Positions 37,823-46,588 of a stretch of 53,246 nt of DNA are shown piece by piece. Both the position numbers and the translations under genes were made by a program. The notes under the pieces are model-generated. The model was not told the DNA's origin. It saw nothing but the letters and a program-made list of their open reading frames with translations, and did not search any database. Source of the stretch: Caulobacteraceae bacterium (GTDB lineage Bacteria > Pseudomonadota > Alphaproteobacteria > Caulobacterales > Caulobacteraceae); assembly GCA_028290905.1 (NCBI GenBank), contig JAQGIW010000169.1, positions 1-53,246 on the forward strand, in the 5' to 3' direction. Position 1 is the first letter of the stretch. Every line of letters begins with the position of its first letter.

Positions 37823-37966
37823 GGCTGGCAGGTCCTGGCTGGCGTCCGGTAGGTATCGGGCGCCATCGCGGCAGGTCTTCGGCAGGCTCTGGCTGATGGC
37901 GGGCTGGTGTCCGGCAGGCGGCTGGCTCCGTCAGGCAGGTTCCTGGCAGGTTGTTGGCAGGTGCGA
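37823..37966. repeat. Degenerate tandem array with an 11-bp period (CTGGCAGGTYS-like)
   Basis: GGCAGG occurs at 37827, 37870, 37881, 37913, 37934, 37945 and 37956. Spacings are 43, 11, 32, 21, 11 and 11, that is multiples of 11 with single-base slips. The three clearest units are TTCCTGGCAGG, TTGTTGGCAGG and neighbours; the rest are diverged CTGGCTGG-type units. The array follows the amidohydrolase stop. The remaining sequence to 38164 holds only a weak small reading frame and the palindrome CATATT-GT-AATATG at 38139-38152. Confidence 0.6.
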
Positions 37967-38140
37967 CGGCACGGCTCGGCTGGAGATGTATTGATATTGT
38001 TGGGTAATTTCATCGGCCTGACTGCTGATGCCGCCGTTCACGGCGGAAACGGCCTTGGCGATGGCCTCCGAGCGGAACTGCGAGAGGGGGAACATCGGCG
38101 GGCCTTGGATGGGCTGGCGGCAAACAGAGACCATTTGCAT
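37931..38140 (-). CDS. Doubtful small protein downstream of the patatin gene
   Basis: A 69-codon frame starting 24 bases after the patatin stop, with a weak GGAG 14 bases before the ATG. The middle (LSQFRSEAIAKAVSAVNGGI, then SSQADEITQQYQYISS) looks protein-like, amphipathic and less arginine-rich than random frames here. An internal ATG at 38095 is an alternative start. The C-terminal residues fall in the 11-bp repeat array. No family is recognised, so it may be a chance frame. Confidence 0.25.
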   Translation of the reverse strand: MQMVSVCRQPIQGPPMFPLSQFRSEAIAKAVSAVNGGISSQADEITQQYQYISSRAVPSHLPTTCQEPA

Positions 38141-38164
38141 ATTGTAATATGATGCTCCGAAATG

Positions 38165-39322
38165 TCAACCCCGCTGGCTTGCCGCCATGGCGGAGGCGCC
38201 GGAAACCAGGTCGGCAAGCACGTCGAAGGCCCGGGCGCCCACCTCCGGCGGCATCGGCGCCCGCCACGGCGCCGTCGCCAGCGTCGCCTCGGCGTCGGCC
38301 AGGCCCTGGGCCCACCGCCGCAGCATCGCGCCGCGGCCGAAAGCGTAGTCCTTGGCCGGACCCTGCGCCGCCGGCGGCCGATAGGTGATGGCCACGATGT
38401 CCATGGTGGTGACGCAGCCGAATGCATAGAGGTACTGGGCGATCTGCGTCTGTCGCAGGTCCGGCGGCAGCTGCTCGATCAGCTCGTTGAGCCGGTGGCG
38501 CACGTCGTGCAGGCCTCGGTAGAGGTCGATCGCGCTCAGGGCCTTCGAGGCGTAGCGGATGTCCCTCTCCCGCTCGCTGACGGCCTCCAGGTCGCGGGGC
38601 TCGGCCCCCTCGGCGGCGAACAGGTCGACCTGGAAGATCAGCCGGCTGCGGCGCGGAACACTCTCCATCACGTACTGCAGGGGCGTATTGGAAACGAGGC
38701 CGCCGTCCCAGTAGGCCTCGCCGTCGATCTCCACCGCCGGAAACCCCGGCGGCAGCGCGCCGGAGGCCATCACGTGCTCGGGACGGATCGTGGCCTCGGC
38801 GTTGTCGAACCACGTGAGGGCGCCCGTACGGACATTCACCGCGGCGACGGAGAAGCGCGTCTCGCGCGCATTGATCCGGTCGAAATCGACTAGCCGCTCC
38901 AGCGTCGTCCTCAGAGCCGCGGTGTCGTAGAGGCTGGGCGGCGCTGCCCCGCCCAGCGCGCGGCCCAGCCAGCGGTAGGGCGGGTGTGGGGCGAAGAACC
39001 CCGGTTGGCCGAACATCATGGCGTTGAGGGCGCAGAGCCGCTGGCCATACGCGCCGGACGCGGGCCAGAACGCGGACGGCGCGGTGATCTGCTCCCAGAA
39101 CGCGCGCAACCGCTCGACCCGCCGCTCGGGCGCGTTGCCGGCGATCAAGGCCGCATTGATCGCCCCGATCGAGATCCCGGCGACCCAGGCGGGCGCCTGG
39201 CCGGCCTGAGCCAGGGCCTCGTAGACGCCGGCCTGGTAGGCGCCGAGCGCCCCGCCGCCTTGAAGCACGAGCGTGATGTTCCGCGCCCGTTCGGCGGCGC
39301 GATCCGTGGAGGGGACTACCAT
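38165..39322 (-). CDS. Patatin-like phospholipase, DUF3734 type
   Basis: Lipid acyl hydrolase with a Ser-Asp dyad, 385 residues. It has the oxyanion loop VLQGGGALGAYQAG (20-32), the nucleophile elbow GISIG (Ser51) and the aspartate in YWDGGLVSN (Asp206). The C-terminal third (RLIFQVDLFAAEGAEPRDLE through YAFGCVTTMDIVAITYRPP) is the DUF3734 region. No signal peptide is seen. Relatives are annotated as patatin-like phospholipases or, in some cases, polyhydroxybutyrate-related hydrolases; the substrate is unknown. Confidence 0.93.
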   Translation of the reverse strand: MVVPSTDRAAERARNITLVLQGGGALGAYQAGVYEALAQAGQAPAWVAGISIGAINAALIAGNAPERRVERLRAFWEQITAPSAFWPASGAYGQRLCALNAMMFGQPGFFAPHPPYRWLGRALGGAAPPSLYDTAALRTTLERLVDFDRINARETRFSVAAVNVRTGALTWFDNAEATIRPEHVMASGALPPGFPAVEIDGEAYWDGGLVSNTPLQYVMESVPRRSRLIFQVDLFAAEGAEPRDLEAVSERERDIRYASKALSAIDLYRGLHDVRHRLNELIEQLPPDLRQTQIAQYLYAFGCVTTMDIVAITYRPPAAQGPAKDYAFGRGAMLRRWAQGLADAEATLATAPWRAPMPPEVGARAFDVLADLVSGASAMAASQRG

Positions 39323-39353
39323 GGGGCGACTCGCAACAACTCGAGAGAGGGGG

Positions 39354-39920
39354 TCAGGGGAGCATCCGCTGCAGCACCTCGTCGCGGCGGACGAGGGCGT
39401 GGAGCAGGGTCGCGGCCAGGTGCAGGCCGATCAGGGCGAGCAGGGCCCAGGCGCCCCACTCATGGGCGGCGTGCAGGGCATGGAACACCGGCTTGTCCGG
39501 CGTCGGCAGCGCGGGGAACGTCCAGAGGCCGAGCCGGAAGGCGTGGCCGCGGAACAGCGTATCGCCCAGCCCGGTCAGGGGCTGCAGCAGCAGCAGCGCG
39601 TAGAGGGCGTATTCGTTGGCCGTCGCCGCGGCCTGCTGCGGCTTGGACATGGAGGGCGGGAACGGCGGCAGCCGGGCGGCGGTTCGGCGCCAGACGAGCC
39701 GGCCGACGACAACCATCCAGGTCATCACGCCGAAGAACCGGTGCCCCGCCAGCATCGACGCCGCGACCTCCGGCAGGCGCTGGACCAGCAAGGCGAGGCC
39801 GAACTGCCCGACCACCAGCAATGCCGTCAGCCAGTGCAGCACGATGCTCACCGCATCAAAGCGCTGAGCGGGCCGCTCCCGCACCCGCGTCCACGCGACC
39901 GCGTCCACCGTTTGATCCAC
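39354..39920 (-). CDS. Cytochrome b561 family protein
   Basis: Four-helix di-haem b membrane protein that moves electrons between quinol and periplasmic acceptors, 188 residues, starting at a GTG at 39920. Helix histidines are in SIVLHWLTALLVVGQFG, LAGHRFFGVMTWMVVVGRL, FHALHAAHEWGAWALLALIG and LHLAATLLHALV. The conserved NEYALYALLLLQPLTG segment is present. It lies 31 bases upstream of the patatin gene on the same strand. Confidence 0.92.
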   Translation of the reverse strand: MDQTVDAVAWTRVRERPAQRFDAVSIVLHWLTALLVVGQFGLALLVQRLPEVAASMLAGHRFFGVMTWMVVVGRLVWRRTAARLPPFPPSMSKPQQAAATANEYALYALLLLQPLTGLGDTLFRGHAFRLGLWTFPALPTPDKPVFHALHAAHEWGAWALLALIGLHLAATLLHALVRRDEVLQRMLP

Positions 39921-40061
39921 GTCTCAAGTCTCCTCGGGGCTGTCCCACGCTCCCGAACAAGACCGGGCCACGGCGCGGTTTATTCCCGCCCGAAAGGTCC
40001 GACCTGCGCCAATGCGGTGAAACCGCGCCCCGCCCGTCAGCTCAGCGGCAGCGAACGGCGC

Positions 40062-40964
40062 CTAACAGCTCGAGCAGCATCTCGCCCCGGGGCGAGGCGC
40101 CTCGATCAGGGCGATCGGCGGATCGAGCTTATCCCAGTTCTCCCGCCCGGCCGCCTTGAAATGATAGATCTCGGCCGGCGCGCCGGAGGCCTGGGCGATA
40201 TCGACCGATTCCTGGATGGCGCCGATGAGGCCGCTGCTTTCGTTGCGGATATGGGCGATGTAGATCCCGCCGCAGCGGGCCGACACCTTGGCCAGATCGA
40301 TCAGCTCGGGCGTCCTGGCGTAGGTGTTGGGCGCATAGATCAGGGCCGTGGTCAGGCCGAGCGCCCCCTCCTCCATCGCCCGCGCCACCAGGCCCTCCAT
40401 CGCCTTCAGCTGCTCCGGCCTCGGCTGGACGTCGTTCTCTCCCAGCAGGTTCGTGCGCACCGTGCCTTCGCCGACGAACGAGGCGACGTTGGGCGAGATC
40501 CCCTTCTTCTCCAGCCCGTCCAGGTATTGGCCGAGGGTGGTCCAGGCGACCCCGTACTTGATGTCGCTCTCCCGCTGGAGCGCGAGCGCCTTCATGGCCG
40601 GCGTCAGCGGCCCCATGGAGTCCTCGCCCAGCACCTCGAGCGTCACGCCCTGGGCCAGGTCGCTCAAGCCCCGGCCGTCGACGATCAGGCTCTCCTCCGG
40701 GTGGGCCAGCATGTTGACGAAGCCGGGCGACACCGCCTTGCCGCGCGCGTCGACCTCGGTCTTGCCGTGGGCGGGGATGTGGGGGGCGATGGCGGCGATA
40801 CGGTCGCCGGTGACCGCGACGTCCGCTTCGAAGGGCGGGGCGCCGGAGCCGTCGTAGACCATCCCGCCGCGGATCACGACGTCATAGGTGGCGGGCGGTG
40901 GAGCGGCGGCTGCTACGGACGTCGCGGACAGAGCCAGCACCAGGGCGGAGATGAGGTGGATCAT
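40062..40964 (-). pseudogene. 3'-truncated N-acyl-D-amino-acid deacylase (D-aminoacylase family)
   Basis: The 300-residue product has a signal peptide (MIHLISALVLALSATSVAAA) and the first half of a D-aminoacylase/dihydroorotase-like amidohydrolase: DVVIRGGMVYDGSGAPPFEA, VSPGFVNMLAHPEESLIVDG, GALGLTTALIYAPNTYA, YIAHIRNESSGLIGA and EIYHFKAAGRENWDKLD. The family is about 550 residues. Homology stops at IALIEA, after which the frame ends in PRPGARCCSSC and stop. Half the barrel and its active-site residues are missing, so it is probably inactive. I found no continuation of the homology in the 140 bases downstream. Confidence 0.8.
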
Positions 40965-41084
40965 GGCGGCCCCAGTGCAATCGATTGTGTTGAGGCTAAC
41001 ACGACCGGCGACCGCTGCGGCTCTTGTCAAGGTCGAGGGCCCCGAGCCGTCGACTTGAGCGGGGCCGTGAGTCAAGCTGAGTTC

Positions 41085-42290
41085 ATGCGGGCCGAATCAA
41101 AACCCCCCGAGGCGCCAGGGCCGAGGGAAACTGGAGTGGCTCCGCCGCGGTACGTCTTCTACGAGTTCTTCGCTGGCGGCGGCATGGCCCGTTTGGGACT
41201 GGGGGACCAGTGGAGTTGCCTGTTCGCCAATGATTTTGACGCCAAAAAAGGCGCGACCTACGCGCTAAACTTCGGCCGGCAAGTGCTCTCGGTCAAAGAC
41301 GTTCGCAAGGTCACCTTGGATGATCTCCCTGGGGTCGCCGACCTCGCCTGGGGCTCGTTTCCTTGCCAGGATTTGTCCCTGGCCGGCGCGGGCGCGGGAT
41401 TGAAGGGCGAGCGTTCGGGGACATTCTATCCGTTCTGGGAGGTCATGAAATCGCTGATCCGCGATGGCCGCGCCCCAAAGATCATTGCGCTGGAGAATGT
41501 CTGCGGCGCTCTAACATCTCACGGCGGCACGGACTTCGAGGCCATCTGCCGGACCTTTTCCACCCACGGCTACCTGTGCGGAGCGTTCGTGGTCAACGCC
41601 GAGCTGTTCGTGCCGCAGTCCCGCCAACGCCTGTTCTTCATCGGCGTGCGCGAGGACACGCGGATCGAACCCGCCCCGCTGTCTCCAGAACCCTTGGCGC
41701 CCTTCCATACGCGCGGGCTCTGCCGGGCGGTTGACGGCCTGCCCGAGCAGCTGAAGTCGGACCACCTGTGGTGGAACCTGCCGACCCCCGAGGGTCGTTC
41801 CGGGACCTTCGCCGATCTCATCGAAGAGGTGCCAACCAGCGTCCGCTGGCATTCGCTCGCCGAGACCCGGCAACTGCTGGCGATGATGTCTCCGCTCCAC
41901 AGGGCCAAGGTGACCCTCGCCAAGCAGGCGGGTCGCCGCATGGTTGGCGGCCTCTACAGGCGGACACGCGAGGACGAGAGGGGGGAGAAGGTTCAGCGCG
42001 CTGAGGTTCGCTTTGACGACATCTCGGGATGCCTGCGCACGCCCGTCGGCGGTTCCAGTCGCCAGATGATCCTGGTAGTTGAGGGCAACAGGGTCCAATC
42101 GCGGCTAATTTCGGCGCGAGAAACGGCACGGCTTATGGGGCTGCCCGACACCTACAAGCTTCCGAGGAACTACAACGAAGCCTACCACCTGACCGGCGAC
42201 GGCGTCGTCGTCGATGTGGTGCGTTACCTAACAAAGCACATCTTCGAGCCCCTACTCGCCGAACCGGTCAGGACCCGGCGGGCCGCGTGA
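41085..42290 (+). CDS. DNA (cytosine-5) methyltransferase
   Basis: C5-cytosine DNA methyltransferase, 401 residues from the ATG at 41085; a GTG at 41067 is a second possible start. Motif I is EFFAGGGMARLGLG (27-40), motif IV SFPCQDLSLAG with catalytic Cys94, motif VI ALENV (135-139), motif VIII QSRQRLFFIG (178-187), and the C-terminal motif X region is LTGDGVVVDVVRYL. Target recognition sits between motifs VIII and X and the specificity cannot be read. It is divergent from the truncated D-aminoacylase, and a 217-base gap separates it from the next gene. It is the likely modification part of the restriction island. Confidence 0.95.
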   Translation: MRAESKPPEAPGPRETGVAPPRYVFYEFFAGGGMARLGLGDQWSCLFANDFDAKKGATYALNFGRQVLSVKDVRKVTLDDLPGVADLAWGSFPCQDLSLAGAGAGLKGERSGTFYPFWEVMKSLIRDGRAPKIIALENVCGALTSHGGTDFEAICRTFSTHGYLCGAFVVNAELFVPQSRQRLFFIGVREDTRIEPAPLSPEPLAPFHTRGLCRAVDGLPEQLKSDHLWWNLPTPEGRSGTFADLIEEVPTSVRWHSLAETRQLLAMMSPLHRAKVTLAKQAGRRMVGGLYRRTREDERGEKVQRAEVRFDDISGCLRTPVGGSSRQMILVVEGNRVQSRLISARETARLMGLPDTYKLPRNYNEAYHLTGDGVVVDVVRYLTKHIFEPLLAEPVRTRRAA

Positions 42291-42507
42291 CGGCTCCGCC
42301 GGGGCGGCTCATCGGCGCGCGGCGGGACCGTTTGGGAGTGCGAGAACCAGGATGGGAGCGGCTAAGGATAACGGCGAACGAACGAATAATGACCCAGGCC
42401 ACCGGTAGCCAACTCCATCCCGTAGGATGTTCCGCCTTGTGGTGAGGCGGTGCGATCCTATAGCCCTAGCGCCGACGCGTTTGTCGACGGTGGTGAGGGG
42501 GAGAATT

Positions 42508-43374
42508 GTGGCGGGTGATACATCGGCACCGTGTAGGCATCCGGGGGCTCCGCCAGAGGAGATCATCCGGCTCGTTGTGGGTGCGGTGAAGGCAGTCGCG
42601 GCCGACCAGGCGTTTCTTCAGCGGAGGGGCCTGACCCCCGAGGATTTCGAGCTGGCATTACCCGCTGCGATCCAGCGCATTCGTGGAAGCGCGGCTGCTA
42701 GCAATGCAGATCGCCGCACGTTCTTAGTATCGATTTTCAAGGATTTGGTGTCCAGAAAGTTGATCTCCAGATTCGATACTCCTGACTACGGTGACGACAC
42801 GATCTACCGTCTATATATCACCGGCGTCGGCAGCGTGGCGATCATTCAGAAGGGATGTCCTGACGGAGCACATAGTAGCCTCAACTGGTCGCGACCGGCT
42901 TGGGCTGACGAAGCGTACCTATGGTGGCTTTGCGACAGCCTACAGTACGAACCCGGGGAGCACGTCACCAAAGGCGTCAATCGTCTCCGCAACAGGTTCT
43001 TTTCTCACGAATACGCCGATGCCCTAGACGGGGTGATTTTTGCCAACGCTACTTGCGGCACCACCTCGCGTCCCTGCCCCAAGATCGGCCGCGCGATAGT
43101 CTTGGAGGGCGAGAAAGTACCCCCGCCTTGCATCTGGATCATGCCCGAGCGCCGCGCTTTGCAGGCAGCACAACCCGCGGAGTGGAATTGGAGTGGAGAA
43201 CGAGTTCGGCGTTTCCCTGCGCTCCTGCTATCTGCCTTCGGCATCGATGCCGAGGAGGCCTCGCTCTACACGGGGCACGTCGGTTTCCAAAGCGGACCAC
43301 GCGGCACTCGGACCACCATCGCGTCGAGATTCGGTGCGGGCCGCTCAACGACTTATAGGAGCGATCCACGTTGA
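42508..43374 (+). CDS. Restriction-island protein of unknown function with an IIQKG motif (possible nuclease)
   Basis: No family is recognised with certainty. From the GTG at 42508, six bases after GAGGGGGA, it has 288 residues; an ATG at 42427 would add 27 less likely ones. The N-terminal 70 residues are helical. Then comes RFDTPDYGDDTIYRLYITG, followed by GSVAIIQKGCPDGAHSSLNW, AEDEAYLWWLC-like sequence (ADEAYLWWLCDSL) and GVNRLRNRFFSHEY. The D...(I/V)IQK layout could be a PD-(D/E)XK core with Gln in place of Glu, which would make this the cognate nuclease of the methyltransferase. That is an inference. Its stop overlaps the start of the ParB-domain gene. Confidence 0.75.
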   Translation: MAGDTSAPCRHPGAPPEEIIRLVVGAVKAVAADQAFLQRRGLTPEDFELALPAAIQRIRGSAAASNADRRTFLVSIFKDLVSRKLISRFDTPDYGDDTIYRLYITGVGSVAIIQKGCPDGAHSSLNWSRPAWADEAYLWWLCDSLQYEPGEHVTKGVNRLRNRFFSHEYADALDGVIFANATCGTTSRPCPKIGRAIVLEGEKVPPPCIWIMPERRALQAAQPAEWNWSGERVRRFPALLLSAFGIDAEEASLYTGHVGFQSGPRGTRTTIASRFGAGRSTTYRSDPR

Positions 43375-44687
43375 ATCCAGTCATGGACAGAGAGCGCGCG
43401 GAATTCCTCGCCGCCCGCATGGCTGGCGCCAAGCTTCAGTTGCTCCCGCAATGGATGCGGCCCGAGAAGGAGCTCCCCGTAGTCAACCTGCCCATCGAAT
43501 GGGTCCGCTTCTCGACGCTCAATCACCGGACCCGGGCCGAACAGATGCGCGCGGTTGAGACCAGCGGGCTCACAGACCTCTTCAGTGGTGATCCGATGGG
43601 GCCTGCCGCCCAACAAGCGCAGCTTAAGATCCTGTCGACCCAGGAGGGATTTGAATCGCTGAAGCAGGATCTCCGCGAACGTGGTCAGCAGGAGCCCGCG
43701 GTCGTCACTGCCGAGGGCGTGCTGATAAACGGCAATCGTCGTTCTGCGGGTTTGCGCGACCTGTGGCTGACCGAGCACCTCCAATCTGCCCGGTACGTGC
43801 GCACCTTTGTCCTGCCCGCTGACACCACGGCTGACGAGGTGATTGACCTTGAGACCGAGCTTCAGGTCGCCAAGGACTACCGCGAGGACTATTCATGGGT
43901 CAACGAGGCACTTCTGATCGAGGAAATCTTCGAGGCTTGTAACAAGGATTGGGATCGGGTCGCCCAGCGCATGCGTTTGAAGCCCGCTGAAGTCAGAGCG
44001 CAGTACGAGAAGCTGCAGCAGCTTCATCAATTAGTCGCGATGTCCAAGGGTACGAGACACCACGCCGATTTCGTTGGGAACGAGTCCGCCTTCGATGAAC
44101 TTTCCAAGCACGTTAGGGACAAATCACCAGAAGAATCAGCTTCTGTTCGGAGTGTATACTTTCTTGGCACGTTGTCGGGGGTGAACTATCGAGAATTGCG
44201 CCATCTTCGCCGGAAGGATGCAGGCACGTTTGTTCGTGGTGAGTTCGTCACGAACCCCACGTTGGTCTCATTGCTGTCCGTCGCGGACGACGACAGCACA
44301 ACTGCCGCTGATGACCTGCTCGACGATGTGCTCGGAAATGGGGGTTCCGCGCCTTTGGCCGATCTGACGTCCGTGTTGTCATTCCTGGCGCAGCGCAAGC
44401 CCGACGAGGTCGTCGAGATGCCAGACGGTGCCAAGGTGCCGGTGGAGCAGTTGCTGGCATCCGTACGCAGCGCGGTGAATTCGGCGGCCAATGAGGCGAG
44501 CGAGGAGGCCAAGGACGCACAGGCGGTAGTGGCACCGGTCCTCCGTTTATCGGCTGCTCGCGACCATATTGTGCGCGCCGCATCTGCTTTGGCGAAGGCT
44601 CGAACGCAGACCGGCTGGGACGAGGCAGGGTTCAAGAAGAAGATTGAGGAGGTAAGAGCGGCGGTCTCGCAAATTGAGGCGCTCTGA
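43371..44687 (+). CDS. ParB/Srx-domain protein of the restriction island
   Basis: A 438-residue protein with a ParB N-terminal-like domain at about 38-135: PVVNLPIEWVRFSTLNHRTR, then EPAVVTAEGVLINGNRRSAG with the ParB-type GNRR..A nucleotide-binding box (121-126). A helical region follows with a possible helix-turn-helix (DWDRVAQRMRLKPAEVRAQY), and a C-terminal helical segment rich in Ala and Glu. The start is a TTG at 43371, nine bases after AGGAG and overlapping the upstream stop; an ATG at 43383 is the alternative. It is not a plasmid partition gene: there is no parA, and the next gene is an SNF2 helicase whose ATG overlaps its stop. Confidence 0.85.
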   Translation: MNPVMDRERAEFLAARMAGAKLQLLPQWMRPEKELPVVNLPIEWVRFSTLNHRTRAEQMRAVETSGLTDLFSGDPMGPAAQQAQLKILSTQEGFESLKQDLRERGQQEPAVVTAEGVLINGNRRSAGLRDLWLTEHLQSARYVRTFVLPADTTADEVIDLETELQVAKDYREDYSWVNEALLIEEIFEACNKDWDRVAQRMRLKPAEVRAQYEKLQQLHQLVAMSKGTRHHADFVGNESAFDELSKHVRDKSPEESASVRSVYFLGTLSGVNYRELRHLRRKDAGTFVRGEFVTNPTLVSLLSVADDDSTTAADDLLDDVLGNGGSAPLADLTSVLSFLAQRKPDEVVEMPDGAKVPVEQLLASVRSAVNSAANEASEEAKDAQAVVAPVLRLSAARDHIVRAASALAKARTQTGWDEAGFKKKIEEVRAAVSQIEAL

Positions 44688-46588
44688 TGATTACGGCCGA
44701 ACTGTATCGCCACGGCCGTCCGACTGTGGTTGTCGAGCGCAAGGGCAACGTGAACCCTGGTGCCTGGGCACGTCTACAGGAAGCACTTGCCCGCGGGATC
44801 GAGTCCGGCTCGCCGGTGCGTACCGTTGTACATGCCGATGTATTCCTTGCTGAACTCGGCGTGGTTCGAGAACTGCGCGCCGTCTTCGGCGAGCGGGTAG
44901 AGCCAGGCCCTACGCTGTCCGACCAACTCCGTGCAATGGCGAATGACCGTAGGGCTCGCGAGGCGATCGTCGACGCTGGCGAGCCGGACGACGCGGCACT
45001 TGAGGCGTTGGCATACGAACTCAGCGCTTCGGGAGTCACCCGCGCACTGCATTCCTTCCAGCTGCGCAACCTCCATCGTCTCATCAGTCTTCCCCATGGC
45101 GCCGACTTCTCAGTTCCAGGCGCCGGCAAAACGACGGTCGCTCTCTCTGCATACTCGATCCTGCGGGCGCGAGGTGTCGTGAGTCGCTTAAGCGTGGTCG
45201 GCCCCATCGCCGCGTTCGGAGCTTGGAAGGAGGAGCTCGTCGCCTGCTTCGCGACTCCACCGCTTCTAGTTATTCACACGGGACCGGGCACCGTCATCCC
45301 ACAGAACACCGAAGTCTTGCTATCAAACTATAACCGGACTGCCAGCGATTATGACACGGTCCGGGCCTTTGTGGCTGCCAAGCCGACACAAGTCATCCTG
45401 GATGAAGCCCACCGAGTAAAGCGTGGTGCCGCAGGCGTGCACGGACGTGCCGTGCTTGACCTTGCCTATGCCGCCCGACGACGTGACGTGCTCACAGGCA
45501 CGCCCGCTCCCCAAGGCGCGTTCGACCTCGTCGCCCTAATTAGCTTCCTCTATCCCGGGCAAGATCGGCAGATTCTGCCTAACGCCGCTTACTTCGAGCG
45601 TCTGGGGCGAGATGAACCGGTGTTGGCAGAGACGAATAGCGCGGTCCGACGCTACTTCGTCCGGACACCGAAGGCGGAACTCGACCTCCCGCCGACGAGG
45701 TTCGCGGTTGTGAGGGAGCAGATGCCCCCGATCCAGTCGGCGATATACGACGCTCTGATGGGACAATATCGCTCGTCCTTTGCGTTGCCTGACCGAGGCA
45801 GGCACGAGATGCAGCGATTGGGTCGCATCGTCATGTACCTCTTGGAGGCAGCTACCAACCCCATGCTCCTCACCGCGGGTTCTGATGATGGCGATGATCC
45901 GGCCTTTCTTCACCCGCCGTTGAAGCTCCACGGCGGGGAGCCGTTGGCCGACCTGCTGGCGCGGTACGGCAGGTTCGAGCAACCGTGGAAGTACCAGCGG
46001 ATTGCGGCGATCGTCCAAGAGGCGGCCGCGCGTGGCGAGAAGGTTTTAGTCTGGTCCAGTTTTGTCCGTAACCTTAAAGCACTCGCTCGTCGTCTGGATC
46101 AATACGAGCCGGCACTGGTACACGGAGGTGTCCCCTCGGACGAGACGGCACCGGCCTATGTCGTCACACGCGAGCGCGAGTTCGAGCGGTTTCGCCATGA
46201 TCCCGCTTGCATTGTCTTGCTTGCAAACCCAGCTGCATGCGGCGAAGGAATTAGCCTACATCATTGGTGCCACCACGCCGTCTACCTTGATCGGACGTTT
46301 AATGCCGGTCACTTCCTGCAGAGCCAAGACCGCATTCACCGCCTCGGCTTGGCGCCGGATATACTCACTCGATTCACGCTGTTGATCAGCGCGGGATCGA
46401 TAGACGATTCGGTCGACGGCCGCTTGGCCGAAAAGGTAAGCGCGCTTGCCCGGCTGATGGACGATCCGGGCTTGGTACAAATCGCGCTCCCATCGTCGGA
46501 CGAAGGCGGAGGCGGTACCCCCGCTTTCGACGACGACTTCTCAGCGGGGGTGGCGCATCTGACTTCCGGCGATGCGCGACCTTCCTAG
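44687..46588 (+). CDS. SNF2/DEAH-type helicase of the restriction island
   Basis: Superfamily 2 translocase, 633 residues. An N-terminal domain of about 120 residues of unknown fold comes first. Then FSVPGAGKTTVALSA (Walker A, 142-149), DEAH at 239-242 in VILDEAHRVKRG, motif III LTGTPAPQG (269-277), and in the second RecA domain KVLVWSSFVRNLKAL, ANPAACGEGISLHHW and motif VI QSQDRIHRLG (545-554). The order and wording match SNF2-like DNA translocases. The gene starts one base inside the ParB-gene stop, and its end overlaps the nuclease gene by 17 bases. Confidence 0.92.
   Translation: MITAELYRHGRPTVVVERKGNVNPGAWARLQEALARGIESGSPVRTVVHADVFLAELGVVRELRAVFGERVEPGPTLSDQLRAMANDRRAREAIVDAGEPDDAALEALAYELSASGVTRALHSFQLRNLHRLISLPHGADFSVPGAGKTTVALSAYSILRARGVVSRLSVVGPIAAFGAWKEELVACFATPPLLVIHTGPGTVIPQNTEVLLSNYNRTASDYDTVRAFVAAKPTQVILDEAHRVKRGAAGVHGRAVLDLAYAARRRDVLTGTPAPQGAFDLVALISFLYPGQDRQILPNAAYFERLGRDEPVLAETNSAVRRYFVRTPKAELDLPPTRFAVVREQMPPIQSAIYDALMGQYRSSFALPDRGRHEMQRLGRIVMYLLEAATNPMLLTAGSDDGDDPAFLHPPLKLHGGEPLADLLARYGRFEQPWKYQRIAAIVQEAAARGEKVLVWSSFVRNLKALARRLDQYEPALVHGGVPSDETAPAYVVTREREFERFRHDPACIVLLANPAACGEGISLHHWCHHAVYLDRTFNAGHFLQSQDRIHRLGLAPDILTRFTLLISAGSIDDSVDGRLAEKVSALARLMDDPGLVQIALPSSDEGGGGTPAFDDDFSAGVAHLTSGDARPS

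Noticed and set aside
39273-42290. A 1005-codon open frame that could be read as a large fusion protein ending in a methyltransferase
   Set aside because: The first two thirds lie antisense to the patatin, cytochrome b561 and D-aminoacylase genes and are arginine/glycine-rich noise. The methyltransferase homology begins only after 41085.
43371-44687. Plasmid partition ParB and therefore an integrated plasmid
   Set aside because: No parA, no replication gene and no parS-like cluster nearby. The gene is embedded in a nuclease/helicase operon.
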